From contig NZ_JAAZQX010000021.1 in NCBI RefSeq assembly GCF_012371325.1, positions 1 to 48,114 on the forward strand: a stretch of DNA of 48,114 nt, read 5' to 3'. The notes beneath the pieces are model-generated. The model saw only the letters and a list, made by a program, of their open reading frames with translations, made no database searches and was not told the origin of the DNA. Below, one piece after another: positions 7,321 through 16,678 of this stretch (its first letter is position 1; each line of letters opens with the position of its first letter). The translations under genes were made by a program, and so were the position numbers. This DNA comes from Acinetobacter sp. A2 (GTDB taxonomy: Bacteria; Pseudomonadota; Gammaproteobacteria; Pseudomonadales; Moraxellaceae).

Positions 7321-9295
7321 TGATGCGTTAAATCTACGTCGTATTCATACGCTTGAACCTGCATTAGCCAACCAAATTGCTGCAGGGGAAGTGATTGAGC
7401 GGCCTGCGTCTGTAGTCAAAGAATTATTAGAAAATGCGATTGATGCAGGTGCAACTGAGCTGATTATTCGTGTGGCACAAGGCGGCAGTACACTGATTGA
7501 AATTATTGACAATGGTCGTGGGATTCATGCCGAAGACCTGCCTTTGGCGGTCACTCGTCACGCAACCAGTAAAATTCAGACAGCGGATGATTTACATGCC
7601 ATTGTCAGTTTAGGCTTTCGTGGTGAGGCCTTGGCATCAATTGCAGCGGTATCTCGTTTGACTTTAGTCAGCAGTCAAACGGAAGATGGTGTGGGGTATC
7701 AGGTCGAAGTGAATGGTACAGCCTTTGATCATCAAGATATTCAGGCTGTGGCTGCACCCAAAGGTACACATATTCGAGTACAGGATTTATTTTTTAATGT
7801 CCCTGCACGACGTAAATTCCTAAAAAAAGCGGGTACAGAATTCGGACATATTGAAGAAATTGTACGCCGTTTGGCGCTCACGCATTTTGATATTCGTTTT
7901 GTTTTAGAACACAACGACAGCATCAAACTGAATTTACCCATTGCCGACAGTGGCGAATTGCGTTTTCAACGGGTACAACAACTGCTAGGGCGAAACTTTG
8001 TTGAAAATGCTTATTGGATAGATGCTGACAGTGTCACTATGCGCTTATCGGGCTGGTTGGGTCATCCTTCCGATGCTCGCTCGCAAGCCGACTTGCAATA
8101 TGTGTATGTAAACGGGCGTATTGTTAAAGACAAGACCATTTCCCATGCTTTACGCATGGCTTATGATGGTATTTTGCATGGGCATCAACATGCGGCATAT
8201 TTACTGTTTTTAGAAGTTGAACCTGAAAATATTGATGTCAATGTGCATCCAACTAAGCATGAAATCCGCTTTTTAAATCAGCGTGAAGTGCATGAGTTTG
8301 TACGGCATTATACCAAAGAAACCTTGGCACAATTTCAAACTGCAACAGCTGATCTTGCGACCGCAATGAAAGCCGACCCAGTAGAGCAGGCAGCACCTTA
8401 TGTCGTACAACCACGTTACCAAGAACAATTTCAGCTGCACAAATCTGTGCAGACCAATCCCCTAAATCCGTACGAACAAACGGTAGATGTAGATCACGTA
8501 TTAACTACAGCAGCATCAGGTAGTGATTTACTCACGGAGTTTAATCGTAGCCATCCGCAAACTGTGCAATACAGCCAAGCAATGCAAGGCAGGTACCAAG
8601 GCTCACAACAGCTGAATAATGCCTTAAAAAGCTATCTTGCACCTTTGCGTGATGCTGACCCTCAAGATTCAACTAGCGTAGCGTATGAATCAACGACAGC
8701 TGTAGATGAACACCCACTTGGAATTGCGATTGCACAATTGCACGGTATTTATATTCTGGCGCAAAACAGCGAAGGTCTGATTATTGTCGATATGCATGCC
8801 GCACATGAACGTATCGTTTTACAGCAGATGAAAGCTGCATGGGATAAACCAGAGTTTTGGACTTCACAGCAATTACTTATTCCTAAAGTTATCAGCATTA
8901 GCCGTATGCAGACCATGCGTGTAGATGATTTAAAACCACAATTGGCACGTTTAGGTTTGGAAATTGATCAATATGGCGATGAGCAAGTTATTGTGCGTGG
9001 TGTACCAGCCATTTTGCATAAAGCAGATTTTGCAGAGTTAATCCCAGAATTGCTGAATGATTTAGACCCAAATGATGAAGCGCAGGCATTACTGCAAAAA
9101 CGTGATCATATTTTGGCGGGTATGGCGTGTCATAGTGCAGTACGTGCACATCGGATGCTGAGTCTTTCTGAAATGAATGCCTTGTTACGTCAAATGGAAC
9201 AAACCGAATTTGCCAGCCAATGTAATCATGGTCGTCCAACATGGCGTACTTTCCCATTGGCCCAATTAGATAAACTTTTTGCTCGAGGAGAGTAG
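7313..9295 (+). CDS. mutL: DNA mismatch repair protein MutL
   Basis: MutL links MutS mismatch recognition to strand incision and removal. The N-terminal GHKL ATPase shows ENAIDAGA, DNGRGI and GFRGEALASI; a Gln/Pro-rich linker (residues about 340-460) precedes the C-terminal dimerisation domain. That domain has DMHAAHERIVLQ (residues 493-504), ACHSAVRAHRMLS and CNHGRPTW. These resemble endonuclease-type MutL motifs, but the last Glu of the DQHA-X2-E-X4-E pattern is Gln504. At 660 residues it is of normal length. It overlaps tsaE and is followed six bases later by miaA. Confidence 0.97.
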   Translation: MPNDALNLRRIHTLEPALANQIAAGEVIERPASVVKELLENAIDAGATELIIRVAQGGSTLIEIIDNGRGIHAEDLPLAVTRHATSKIQTADDLHAIVSLGFRGEALASIAAVSRLTLVSSQTEDGVGYQVEVNGTAFDHQDIQAVAAPKGTHIRVQDLFFNVPARRKFLKKAGTEFGHIEEIVRRLALTHFDIRFVLEHNDSIKLNLPIADSGELRFQRVQQLLGRNFVENAYWIDADSVTMRLSGWLGHPSDARSQADLQYVYVNGRIVKDKTISHALRMAYDGILHGHQHAAYLLFLEVEPENIDVNVHPTKHEIRFLNQREVHEFVRHYTKETLAQFQTATADLATAMKADPVEQAAPYVVQPRYQEQFQLHKSVQTNPLNPYEQTVDVDHVLTTAASGSDLLTEFNRSHPQTVQYSQAMQGRYQGSQQLNNALKSYLAPLRDADPQDSTSVAYESTTAVDEHPLGIAIAQLHGIYILAQNSEGLIIVDMHAAHERIVLQQMKAAWDKPEFWTSQQLLIPKVISISRMQTMRVDDLKPQLARLGLEIDQYGDEQVIVRGVPAILHKADFAELIPELLNDLDPNDEAQALLQKRDHILAGMACHSAVRAHRMLSLSEMNALLRQMEQTEFASQCNHGRPTWRTFPLAQLDKLFARGE

Positions 9296-9301
9296 TATTA
9301 C

Positions 9302-10246
9302 ATGTCAAAACAATTGCCGGTCATCAATTTAATGGGACCAACTGCAAGTGGTAAAACTGCTTTGGCATGTGAACTCTATGAACTAGGTCATTTTGAGCTA
9401 ATTTCAGTCGATTCTGCGCTGGTTTATCGAGATATGGACATTGGTACAGCCAAACCAACTAAAGCGGAACAGGCGCGTTATCCGCATCATTTGATTGATA
9501 TTATTAGCCCGCTTGAAGTTTATTCTGCTGCACAGTTTGTGGAAGATGCCTGCGCCTTAATTGATGATATGCACGCACGTGGAAAAACCCCAATTTTAGT
9601 GGGTGGTACCATGCTGTATTTTAAAGCTTTGCTTGAAGGGCTATCTTCTAATTTACCCAGTGCCAATTATGACGTCCGTGCAGAAATTGAAGATAAAGCT
9701 GCACGCGAAGGTTGGGAGGCGGTCTATGCAGAGTTATGTGCAGTAGATGCACTAGCAGGTGAAAAATTTAAGGTGTCAGATAAACAACGTATTATTCGTG
9801 CACTGGAAGTTTATAAATTAACAGGAACGCCAATTACCCAGCTTCAGGCAGAACAACCCAAAAATGTACCATATCGTTACACTTTTCATAACCACGCTTT
9901 GATGCCTGATCGGGTAGAATTACATCAGCGTATTCAAAAACGCTTAGAGATTATGTGGGAAATGGGTTTTTTGAATGAGGTGCGGCATCTTATTGAAAAT
10001 TACGATTTAGATGCTAATTTACCCTCTATGCGTTCAGTTGGCTATCGTCAAGCTTTAGAGTTTTTGCAAAACGGTGATGAAAGTCGCGAAAAAATGCAGG
10101 AAATGGAGGATAAGGCGCTATTCGCGACACGACAACTCGCGAAACGTCAATATACTTGGCTCAGATCGTTGCAAGAATCGCATAAATTTCACACATATTT
10201 TACGATAAAGCAGGCTCAAGAAGACTTGCGAAACTGTTACGGATAA
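9302..10246 (+). CDS. miaA: tRNA dimethylallyltransferase MiaA
   Basis: MiaA transfers a dimethylallyl group to N6 of A37 in tRNAs reading codons that start with U. The P-loop [11 protein letters not shown] lies at residues 11-21, followed by [25 protein letters not shown] and [15 protein letters not shown], all diagnostic. [12 protein letters not shown] near the C terminus is also conserved. At 314 residues it has standard length. GAGGAGAG precedes the ATG. The order mutL-miaA-hfq is the classic gammaproteobacterial arrangement. Confidence 0.97.
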   Translation: MSKQLPVINLMGPTASGKTALACELYELGHFELISVDSALVYRDMDIGTAKPTKAEQARYPHHLIDIISPLEVYSAAQFVEDACALIDDMHARGKTPILVGGTMLYFKALLEGLSSNLPSANYDVRAEIEDKAAREGWEAVYAELCAVDALAGEKFKVSDKQRIIRALEVYKLTGTPITQLQAEQPKNVPYRYTFHNHALMPDRVELHQRIQKRLEIMWEMGFLNEVRHLIENYDLDANLPSMRSVGYRQALEFLQNGDESREKMQEMEDKALFATRQLAKRQYTWLRSLQESHKFHTYFTIKQAQEDLRNCYG

Positions 10247-10338
10247 AGCAAAATTTACCTACTGTCTTTTTTATAATTTTTAATTGAAAAATAGAGATAG
10301 TTTTTGCGCTGATTTTTAATTATTTTTGGAGTTATAAC

Positions 10339-10857
10339 ATGTCTAAAGGTCAAACTTTACAAGATCCGTTCTTGAATTCTCTCCGTAAGGAACGTATTCC
10401 TGTTTCTATCTTCCTTGTGAACGGTATTAAGCTACAAGGCCATATTGAATCTTTTGACCAATATGTTGTTTTATTAAAAAATACAGTAAGCCAAATGGTT
10501 TACAAACATGCAATTTCTACAGTTGTTCCTGCACGTAATCCACGTCCTGCTGGTGCACCTGCTGGTGGTCAAGGCGCAGGCTTTGGCGGTCAAGGCGGTG
10601 GCTTCGGTGGTCAAGGTGGTGGCTTTGGTGGTCAAGGAGGCTTCGGTGGTCAAGGTGGCGGCTTTGGCGGTCAAGGCGGCTTCGGTGGTCAAGGTAGCGG
10701 TTTCGGTAGTCAAGGTGGCTTTGGTGGTCAAGGCGGCGGCTTTGGTGGTCAAGGTGGCTTCGGTGGTCAAGGTGGCTTCGGTGGCGGTCAAGCAACAGGC
10801 GGTTTTGACAACGATTCTAAATTTGAAGAATCTTCAGAAGACGATAACAACCATTAA
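10339..10857 (+). CDS. hfq: RNA chaperone Hfq with long glycine-rich C-terminal tail
   Basis: Hfq forms a hexameric Sm ring that pairs small RNAs with mRNAs. Residues 1-66 are a standard Hfq core: [31 protein letters not shown] (Sm1) and the YKHAIST segment (Sm2). From about residue 70 the protein is a low-complexity tail built from GFGGQG units, ending in an acidic stretch ([17 protein letters not shown]). Total length is 172 residues against about 80-100 in most gammaproteobacteria; such a tail is a known feature of Acinetobacter Hfq. GGAG precedes the ATG, and a strong terminator follows. Confidence 0.97.
   Translation: MSKGQTLQDPFLNSLRKERIPVSIFLVNGIKLQGHIESFDQYVVLLKNTVSQMVYKHAISTVVPARNPRPAGAPAGGQGAGFGGQGGGFGGQGGGFGGQGGFGGQGGGFGGQGGFGGQGSGFGSQGGFGGQGGGFGGQGGFGGQGGFGGGQATGGFDNDSKFEESSEDDNNH
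10565..10794 (+). repeat. Tandem GGT/GGC-rich repeat coding the Hfq tail
   Basis: Imperfect units of 12-21 bases around GGCTTTGGTGGTCAAGG are repeated about a dozen times within hfq and encode GFGGQG or GGGFGGQG. Third positions vary (GGT/GGC, TTT/TTC), so the array is not a recent exact duplication, but it could still gain or lose units by slippage without breaking the frame. Frames read on both strands across it are repeat artefacts, not genes. Confidence 0.85.
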
Positions 10858-10870
10858 TTGATCTTCTTAA

Positions 10871-10899
10871 AAAAACCTCTCAAAATGAGAGGTTTTTTT
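10871..10899 (+). terminator. Rho-independent terminator of hfq
   Basis: A perfect stem CCTCTCA (10876-10882) and TGAGAGG (10886-10892) with an AAA loop is flanked by A-run and T-run, the Ts extending to 10899. It begins 13 bases after the hfq stop codon. The A-tract on the other side means it might also work for minus-strand transcripts. Confidence 0.9.
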
Positions 10900-10970
10900 A
10901 TGTCTATGGTTTTTATCAAAGTCATATTTGAGTAGTAAATAAGATGCGGTGCACATGTTAGAAAAGCATA

Positions 10971-10998
10971 AAAAAAACCAGTGTAGCAACACTGGTTT
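10971..10998 (-). terminator. Rho-independent terminator of the lptD-surA operon
   Basis: AAACCAGTGT (10975-10984) pairs with ACACTGGTTT (10989-10998) around an AGCA loop. On the minus strand the stem is followed by a run of seven Ts (10977-10971). It lies 30 bases beyond the surA stop codon. Confidence 0.9.
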
Positions 10999-11027
10999 TA
11001 ATCTTAGAAATAGCAGAAAACTTAAGC

Positions 11028-12329
11028 TTAGTTTTTCTTGCGGTCTAAGCTTGGGTCTTTAATTTCTACAAAAGCATTGTTGCGCGTTTCACGTAACCAG
11101 CTATCCAATTCAGTATCAAACTGGCGTTCACCTAGTATTTGACGTGCCATACGTTCTTGGTATTCACGAGTCATATCTTGCTGGCGTGTATCGGTCACTT
11201 GCAGTACATGCCAACCAAACTGGGTTTGGAATGGTGCGCTAATTTCACCTTTTGCAGTGTTTTTCATTTGATTTTCAAATTCTGGCACCATCACGCCAGG
11301 ATTCACCCAGCCTAGACTACCGCCATCACGTGCAGAGCCAGCATCATTAGAGAAAGTCGAAGCTAAGGTTGCAAAGTCTTCACCCGCTTTTAAACGGTTG
11401 TGAATACTGTCAATCATGTGTTTCGCATTTTCAGGGCTTACTACTTCACTTGGCTGAATCAAGATATGTCGAGTTTGGTATTGTGGAACTAGTGCACGTT
11501 GCTCAGTACTTTTGCGTTCCAGTAATTTTACGACATGAATACCATCACGGACTTCAATCAATTCACTGGTTTGCCCCACATCTAATGGCGTAATACGTGC
11601 AGCAAGTTCTGCAGGAATATCGGTCAAGTTACGTAAGCCCATGTCTGCAGACTGAACAGTTATGCCGTTGCCTGTATATTTTTTACTGATGGCTTGAATG
11701 TCATTGTTCTGCGCCAGTTCAGCTTTGACTTGTTGCGCAACCTGAGCTGCATTTTCTTTTCCTGAAACACGCACATGCAAAATATGGACTTGGTTGCCTA
11801 AAGCGGCCTGACCTTGTGGGGTTTTCAGAAAGTTATCAACGTCTTGATCGCTAATTTGAATACGTGACATCACCACTTGCTGACGCAAACGATTCATGGC
11901 CAAATCTTCTGCAATACGATTACGTAAAAATGCATAACTGCCAGGAGATGATTTATCTAACTTTTGCTGAAAAGCCTCTAAGCTATTGCTTCCATTTTGC
12001 TGTGCAACTTTTAACACAGCTTCATTCAGGGATTTTTCATCAGCTTTAATGTTATAGCGTTTTACTTGTTCTAATTGAGCCTGACGTACAATTAATTGCT
12101 CTAAGGCTTGTTGTTCTAAAATTTGTTGAGGTGGAACAGGGCGCTTTTGCATTTCAAGCTGTTGCTTAAGTTCAACCACGCTTTGCGCTAAATCACTTTT
12201 TAAAATGACACTATTGTCAACTACAGCCACAATTTGATCATTCGCAGCAGCAAATGCAGGCAGGCTAACAGCCATGCTCAGTGCCAAGGTAGATGCTTTT
12301 AAAAATCGTTTTAACTGTACTGTCTTCAT
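11028..12329 (-). CDS. surA: Periplasmic chaperone and peptidyl-prolyl isomerase SurA
   Basis: SurA escorts unfolded outer-membrane proteins, including LptD, across the periplasm. A signal peptide (MKTVQLKRFLKASTLALSMAVSLPAFAAA) is followed by the chaperone N-domain (DQIVAVVDNSVILKSDL) and two parvulin domains: a degenerate one around NQVHILHVRVSG and a clearer one around QTRHILIQPSE to GWHVLQV. ATG 12329 is preferred over the in-frame ATG 12344 because it overlaps the lptD stop as TAATG, a coupling signal, and begins directly at the signal peptide. Length is 433 residues. Confidence 0.95.
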   Translation of the reverse strand: MKTVQLKRFLKASTLALSMAVSLPAFAAANDQIVAVVDNSVILKSDLAQSVVELKQQLEMQKRPVPPQQILEQQALEQLIVRQAQLEQVKRYNIKADEKSLNEAVLKVAQQNGSNSLEAFQQKLDKSSPGSYAFLRNRIAEDLAMNRLRQQVVMSRIQISDQDVDNFLKTPQGQAALGNQVHILHVRVSGKENAAQVAQQVKAELAQNNDIQAISKKYTGNGITVQSADMGLRNLTDIPAELAARITPLDVGQTSELIEVRDGIHVVKLLERKSTEQRALVPQYQTRHILIQPSEVVSPENAKHMIDSIHNRLKAGEDFATLASTFSNDAGSARDGGSLGWVNPGVMVPEFENQMKNTAKGEISAPFQTQFGWHVLQVTDTRQQDMTREYQERMARQILGERQFDTELDSWLRETRNNAFVEIKDPSLDRKKN

Positions 12330-14770
12330 TAACGTTGTGTCCAAGATTGATTAATTTTATTAAAACCTAAAATACGGTTTTCAAGCAAAGAAGCAAGTTT
12401 ATTATTGAAACTGCCTAAACCTTTTAAATTTAGCTCTGCCATAATGGCACGTTTTGGTTTAACACCTGCATCTGTCACATCGTCCAAGTCGTTATAGTAA
12501 GAGCGACCATAGACTGAAATACCCCAGCAGCATGATTCGTAATTTACACCCAGTAAATACTCACGTGCCACACTGTTATCTAAGTCATATTGTGCGTGAC
12601 CTAAAATACGCCAGTTGTTGTGAATGGGTTGAATGAATGATGCAACCACTTGATCATAATGGTCTTGGCGGTTTGGAATATAACGACGGTTAATATAGCC
12701 AAAGTTATATAAGTTACCCTGATCGCCAGCGTAAAGCAGATTTACATTACGCTGAGCATTGTCGCCATTAGACATCCAAGCAGCATTGGCACTGATGCTG
12801 AGATTTTGGCTTAATTGGCTGGTGAGGCTGACAATTGGCCCTGTACGGCTTTGCGTGTCAAAATCATCGCTGGTATTTTCTAGTGTGACACGGCGGTCTT
12901 CAAAATAGAAACTTTGACCAATGCCTGCCTTAACGCGCTCTAAACCAATTTCATCAAACAGACTGTAGCTTAGGCCTAAAGATAGGAAATTATTATCTTC
13001 TAAACGGTCATGTCCATAGAAACGGTTTGGACTGAATAATTGATCATAATTGATTGATGCTGTTGCAGAATCAAAGTTAGGGTGATCATTTTGATTTTTA
13101 TACGGTGCATAGGCATAGAATGCACGTGGCGTAATCGTTTGTAGGAAGCGACCATTTTTTTCAAAGGTAATCCCTGTGTCCAATGTAAATTGTGGCACAG
13201 TGACAGATTCACTTTCACTAGATGAGTGATATTGATTCAACGCATTGTCATAGAAGGTGTTAATGTTGCGTAAAGACACTTCTGGAATAACAAATGACCA
13301 CGGATTGCGGTAGTTATAACGTACTGCAAATTCGTTATAAATACGGGTGCCGCTTGGTTCGCCTACATCTAATGCACCAATGTCTTTTTTGAAGTAAGCC
13401 GTGTCGTTATTAAACTCGACTTGGAAACCTTGAGGATTACCTGTTTTATAATTCAACAAGAATTGTGGTAAACGTGCATAAGGGCGTTTTTCATAGGCAA
13501 TAGATTGATCCAGCGTTTGGAAATCTTCAACTTTGAGCTGAGCTTTTAAGCCAGGAATACCATTGCGATAGTTAAGTTCCCAAGCACGACGTAAATTAAG
13601 ATCGGTTTTGGAGTTAGGGTTATTATTTAAATCGGCAAAGTAATCTTTGTCTGAAGCATAGTTGTATTCAAGATTAGTCGAAAACTGATTGTTAATTTGC
13701 CAGTTGTGTAAAAAGTGCAAGTCTTTACGGTCTTGATCATCATATTTGGCATCTGAAGCTAAATAACCACCCCAGATTTGGCCTGAACCAAAATTTTCAG
13801 TTAAATAACGGAATTCACCCTCTAGCATTGCACCACGATCGCCAATATAGCGCGGGCTAACGGTTGCATCGTAATTAGGTGCTAGGTTCAAATACACAGG
13901 TACAGAAAGTTCAACACCACCATCATTGGTAAAACCAAAACTTGGGGTCAAAATACCTGTCGTGCGGCGGTCGTCAATCGGAAAGTTAAAATAAGGCACA
14001 GCCATGACCGGTACATTTTTTACATATAGTTTTGTACCGCGTGTTTCACCGCGTCCAGTTTCCTGATTGAGCTTAATTTCGTTGGCTTGAATTTTCCAGG
14101 TTGGCGCTTGCTCGGGCGGGCAGGTGCTGTAGGTGGCGTTATTGAGTACCATGGTATTGGTTGAGGTACGTGCAATTTTTTCTGCCATGCCATGAGCATG
14201 CTGTTCTTCAGCAATATAAAAACTGTTATTTAAATCGCCTTGCTGAGTTTTAAGGTTGTAGTTAATTTCATCACTTTGCGCAAGTAAACCAGCTTGTGCC
14301 ATTTGAACACGACCTTCGGCTTTGGCAAAGGTTTGGGTCTGATCAATGGTAATTTTATCGGCGCGAATTTGACGGCCTTGCTGGTCAATCAGGACATTGC
14401 CTTCTAAGACAGAATCGCCATTTGGGTCATAGTGACCATAATCGGCAGTAACGGTAGAGGTTGCTTCTGCAGCGTCTACAGCAACTGTATTTGAACTGAT
14501 AGGTGTCAGCCAAGCACCTTTACAATAAGCCGAGCTGGCTGTGTTACCAAATTGTTGTTGCGCTTCGGGCGTTGCTTTATCAACATAATATTGCTCAAAG
14601 AATTGCTGACCTGGGTAAGTCTCTTGAATACTTTGTTTAAGCCGTTGGTTGTCAATATGACTGACCGATGAAGCCTGATCTGCTGTCTGTGCATAACTGG
14701 AAACAGAGTGACCACATAACAGAGTTAAGACCGCAGTCGCTAAAGGATTAAATTTAAACTGATGCTTCAT
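12329..14770 (-). CDS. lptD: LPS/LOS assembly outer-membrane protein LptD
   Basis: LptD with LptE inserts lipopolysaccharide or lipooligosaccharide into the outer leaflet. It has a signal peptide (MKHQFKFNPLATAVLTLLCG), an OstA/LptA-like jellyroll domain (about residues 110-270), then a large beta-barrel with alternating aromatic strands ending near KINQSW. Cysteines fit the conserved disulfide pattern: Cys83, a Cys in YSTCPPEQ and an adjacent CC pair in YESCCWGISVYGR. Its 813 residues match family size. It is followed directly by surA. Confidence 0.96.
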   Translation of the reverse strand: MKHQFKFNPLATAVLTLLCGHSVSSYAQTADQASSVSHIDNQRLKQSIQETYPGQQFFEQYYVDKATPEAQQQFGNTASSAYCKGAWLTPISSNTVAVDAAEATSTVTADYGHYDPNGDSVLEGNVLIDQQGRQIRADKITIDQTQTFAKAEGRVQMAQAGLLAQSDEINYNLKTQQGDLNNSFYIAEEQHAHGMAEKIARTSTNTMVLNNATYSTCPPEQAPTWKIQANEIKLNQETGRGETRGTKLYVKNVPVMAVPYFNFPIDDRRTTGILTPSFGFTNDGGVELSVPVYLNLAPNYDATVSPRYIGDRGAMLEGEFRYLTENFGSGQIWGGYLASDAKYDDQDRKDLHFLHNWQINNQFSTNLEYNYASDKDYFADLNNNPNSKTDLNLRRAWELNYRNGIPGLKAQLKVEDFQTLDQSIAYEKRPYARLPQFLLNYKTGNPQGFQVEFNNDTAYFKKDIGALDVGEPSGTRIYNEFAVRYNYRNPWSFVIPEVSLRNINTFYDNALNQYHSSSESESVTVPQFTLDTGITFEKNGRFLQTITPRAFYAYAPYKNQNDHPNFDSATASINYDQLFSPNRFYGHDRLEDNNFLSLGLSYSLFDEIGLERVKAGIGQSFYFEDRRVTLENTSDDFDTQSRTGPIVSLTSQLSQNLSISANAAWMSNGDNAQRNVNLLYAGDQGNLYNFGYINRRYIPNRQDHYDQVVASFIQPIHNNWRILGHAQYDLDNSVAREYLLGVNYESCCWGISVYGRSYYNDLDDVTDAGVKPKRAIMAELNLKGLGSFNNKLASLLENRILGFNKINQSWTQR

Positions 14771-14890
14771 TTATCTCATCAACCAAGAGTGCTTAATCGC
14801 AATTAATTATTGTCGCATCATAGAGAAAAAGCGCAGAAGTAGCTACACTTAGCACTTTAAAAACTCAGCCTGTATTAGAATTTATTGCAA

Positions 14891-15904
14891 ATGAATACAC
14901 AACGTGAACAATTGATACAAACATGGATAACATCTGTACTTGGTTCAGATCAATTTGAAACTCATTTTTTAGCAGGCGATGCAAGTTTCCGTCGTTACGC
15001 ACGAATCAAATTGAATAATAAAACATTTATGCTCATGGATGCACCACCAGAAAAAGAAGATTGTGGTTCTTTTGTCACGATTGATGAATTTTTTGCTGCC
15101 AATGCTGTGCGTGTACCCAAAATTGTGGCCAAAGACCTGACACAAGGCTTTTTGTTGTTGGAAGATTTTGGCGATGTGCTGTTATCGACCTTATTAAATG
15201 AACACACAGTAGATGACTATTATGCACAGTGCTTTAAGCAACTGATTCAATTACAAGCGATTGATGGTGCGGCACATTTCCCTGGATATTCGTATGACAA
15301 GTTGATCAGTGAAATGGAGCTACTCACCGACTGGTTATTGCCCGCTTTACAGATTCAGCCAACGGCTGAAGAAAGTGCATTAATTAAACGTACATTTGCG
15401 ATTTTGGCCAATGCTGCTTTGGCGCAGCCACAAGTGATTGTGCATCGTGATTTTCATAGTCGTAACTTAATGAAAATTAATGATGATGCCGAGTTAGGAG
15501 TAATTGATTTTCAGGATGCTGTGATTGGTGCAGACACTTATGACCTGATTTCAATTACACGCGATGCTTATGTGCAGTGGAATGCTGAGCGTGTGTATCG
15601 CTGGTTTAAAATGTTCTATGACTTGTTGCCAACAGCATCTAAGCAAGATCGTGACTTTGAACAATTTAAAAAAGATGCCGATATGATGGCAATTCAGCGT
15701 CATATCAAAATTTTAGGTATTTTTGTGCGTCTGTTTGAACGTGATGGTAAGTCGGGTTATCTCAAAGACTTACCAAGAGTAATGTGGTATTTGCTTGAAG
15801 AAAGCAAGCCGTATCCTGAATTACAACCATTTATGCAATTCATTCACAATATAGTAATGCCAAAATTTACGGCTAAATATGGTCAGTATGAGGTGGTTGC
15901 TTAA
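14891..15904 (+). CDS. amgK: N-acetylmuramate/N-acetylglucosamine anomeric kinase AmgK
   Basis: AmgK phosphorylates MurNAc at the anomeric carbon in a peptidoglycan recycling route that bypasses de novo UDP-MurNAc synthesis, known from Pseudomonas. It has an aminoglycoside phosphotransferase fold: the catalytic loop HRDFHSRNLM and the metal-binding IDFQDAVIGADTYDL are clear. The specific call rests on murU following immediately and on lptD-surA diverging next door, the Pseudomonas arrangement. ATG 14891 is preferred to TTG 14885. No good ribosome site is seen. Length is 337 residues. Confidence 0.9.
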   Translation: MNTQREQLIQTWITSVLGSDQFETHFLAGDASFRRYARIKLNNKTFMLMDAPPEKEDCGSFVTIDEFFAANAVRVPKIVAKDLTQGFLLLEDFGDVLLSTLLNEHTVDDYYAQCFKQLIQLQAIDGAAHFPGYSYDKLISEMELLTDWLLPALQIQPTAEESALIKRTFAILANAALAQPQVIVHRDFHSRNLMKINDDAELGVIDFQDAVIGADTYDLISITRDAYVQWNAERVYRWFKMFYDLLPTASKQDRDFEQFKKDADMMAIQRHIKILGIFVRLFERDGKSGYLKDLPRVMWYLLEESKPYPELQPFMQFIHNIVMPKFTAKYGQYEVVA

Positions 15905-16594
15905 ATGAAAGCCATGATTCTTGCTGCGGGCATGGGTAATCGTATGCGTCCTTTAACACTGCATACGCCTAAGCCATTATTGGAAGTCGGTGGTAAGCCT
16001 TTAATTGTGTGGCACATCGAAAAATTGCAAAAAATTGGTGTGCAGGAAATTGTCATTAATACCGCATGGCTAGGTGAAAAACTCACAGATGCTTTGGGTG
16101 ATGGTTCGCAATTTGGTGTAAAAATTTTGTGGTCGCATGAAGGTGAAGGCTTAGAAACCGCAGGCGGAATCATCAATGCGCTGTCATTATTAGGCAATGC
16201 GCCTTTTATATTGGTGAATGGTGATGTTTGGACCACGATGGATTTCGCACCTTTGTTGAATGTACAACTGCAGGATGCTTTGGCACATTTGGTTTTAGTT
16301 GAAAACCCTGTGCAGCATCCACAAGGTGATTTTACCTTGTCTGAAAATAAGGCTTATACCTTTGAACAAGCACAGTCAGGTGAAAATCTGACTTACAGTG
16401 GGGTCGCGGTGATGCATCCACAAATGTTTGTTGGCTTAGAATCGGGCAAGCGTCCACTAGCACCATTATTGAAACAAGCCATGCAGCAAGAAAAAATTTC
16501 TGCACAGAAATTGCAGGGCGTTTGGGTGGATGTTGGCACTCCTGAGCGATTAAATGCACTAGATCAACAAATTCAGCAGGGTGTGTACGCTTAA
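15905..16594 (+). CDS. murU: N-acetylmuramate alpha-1-phosphate uridylyltransferase MurU
   Basis: MurU converts MurNAc-1-phosphate and UTP to UDP-MurNAc, completing the recycling shunt begun by AmgK. The N terminus MKAMILAAGMGNRMRPLT with TPKPLLEVGGKPLI is the nucleotidyltransferase signature, with metal-binding NGDVWT and a C-terminal WVDVGTPERL. At 229 residues it is the short MurU type without a hexapeptide-repeat domain, unlike GlmU or RmlA. The start codon touches the amgK stop (TAAATG), so the two are probably co-translated. Confidence 0.92.
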   Translation: MKAMILAAGMGNRMRPLTLHTPKPLLEVGGKPLIVWHIEKLQKIGVQEIVINTAWLGEKLTDALGDGSQFGVKILWSHEGEGLETAGGIINALSLLGNAPFILVNGDVWTTMDFAPLLNVQLQDALAHLVLVENPVQHPQGDFTLSENKAYTFEQAQSGENLTYSGVAVMHPQMFVGLESGKRPLAPLLKQAMQQEKISAQKLQGVWVDVGTPERLNALDQQIQQGVYA

Positions 16595-16678
16595 GTGCAT
16601 ATTCACTAAGCATTCGCCCCTATGACTGCAACTATAAATCGGTATACTTCCATTAACTTTTTCGAGATGTGAATTGTG

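Noticed and set aside
8988..9308. 106-codon minus-strand frame at the mutL-miaA junction
   Set aside because: It lies inside the well-conserved mutL 3' end, with no recognisable domain; a shadow of mutL.
10474..10861. Long open frames overlapping the hfq tail on both strands
   Set aside because: They come from the GGT/GGC repeat array, show only repeated dipeptide-like patterns, and have no homology or ribosome sites.
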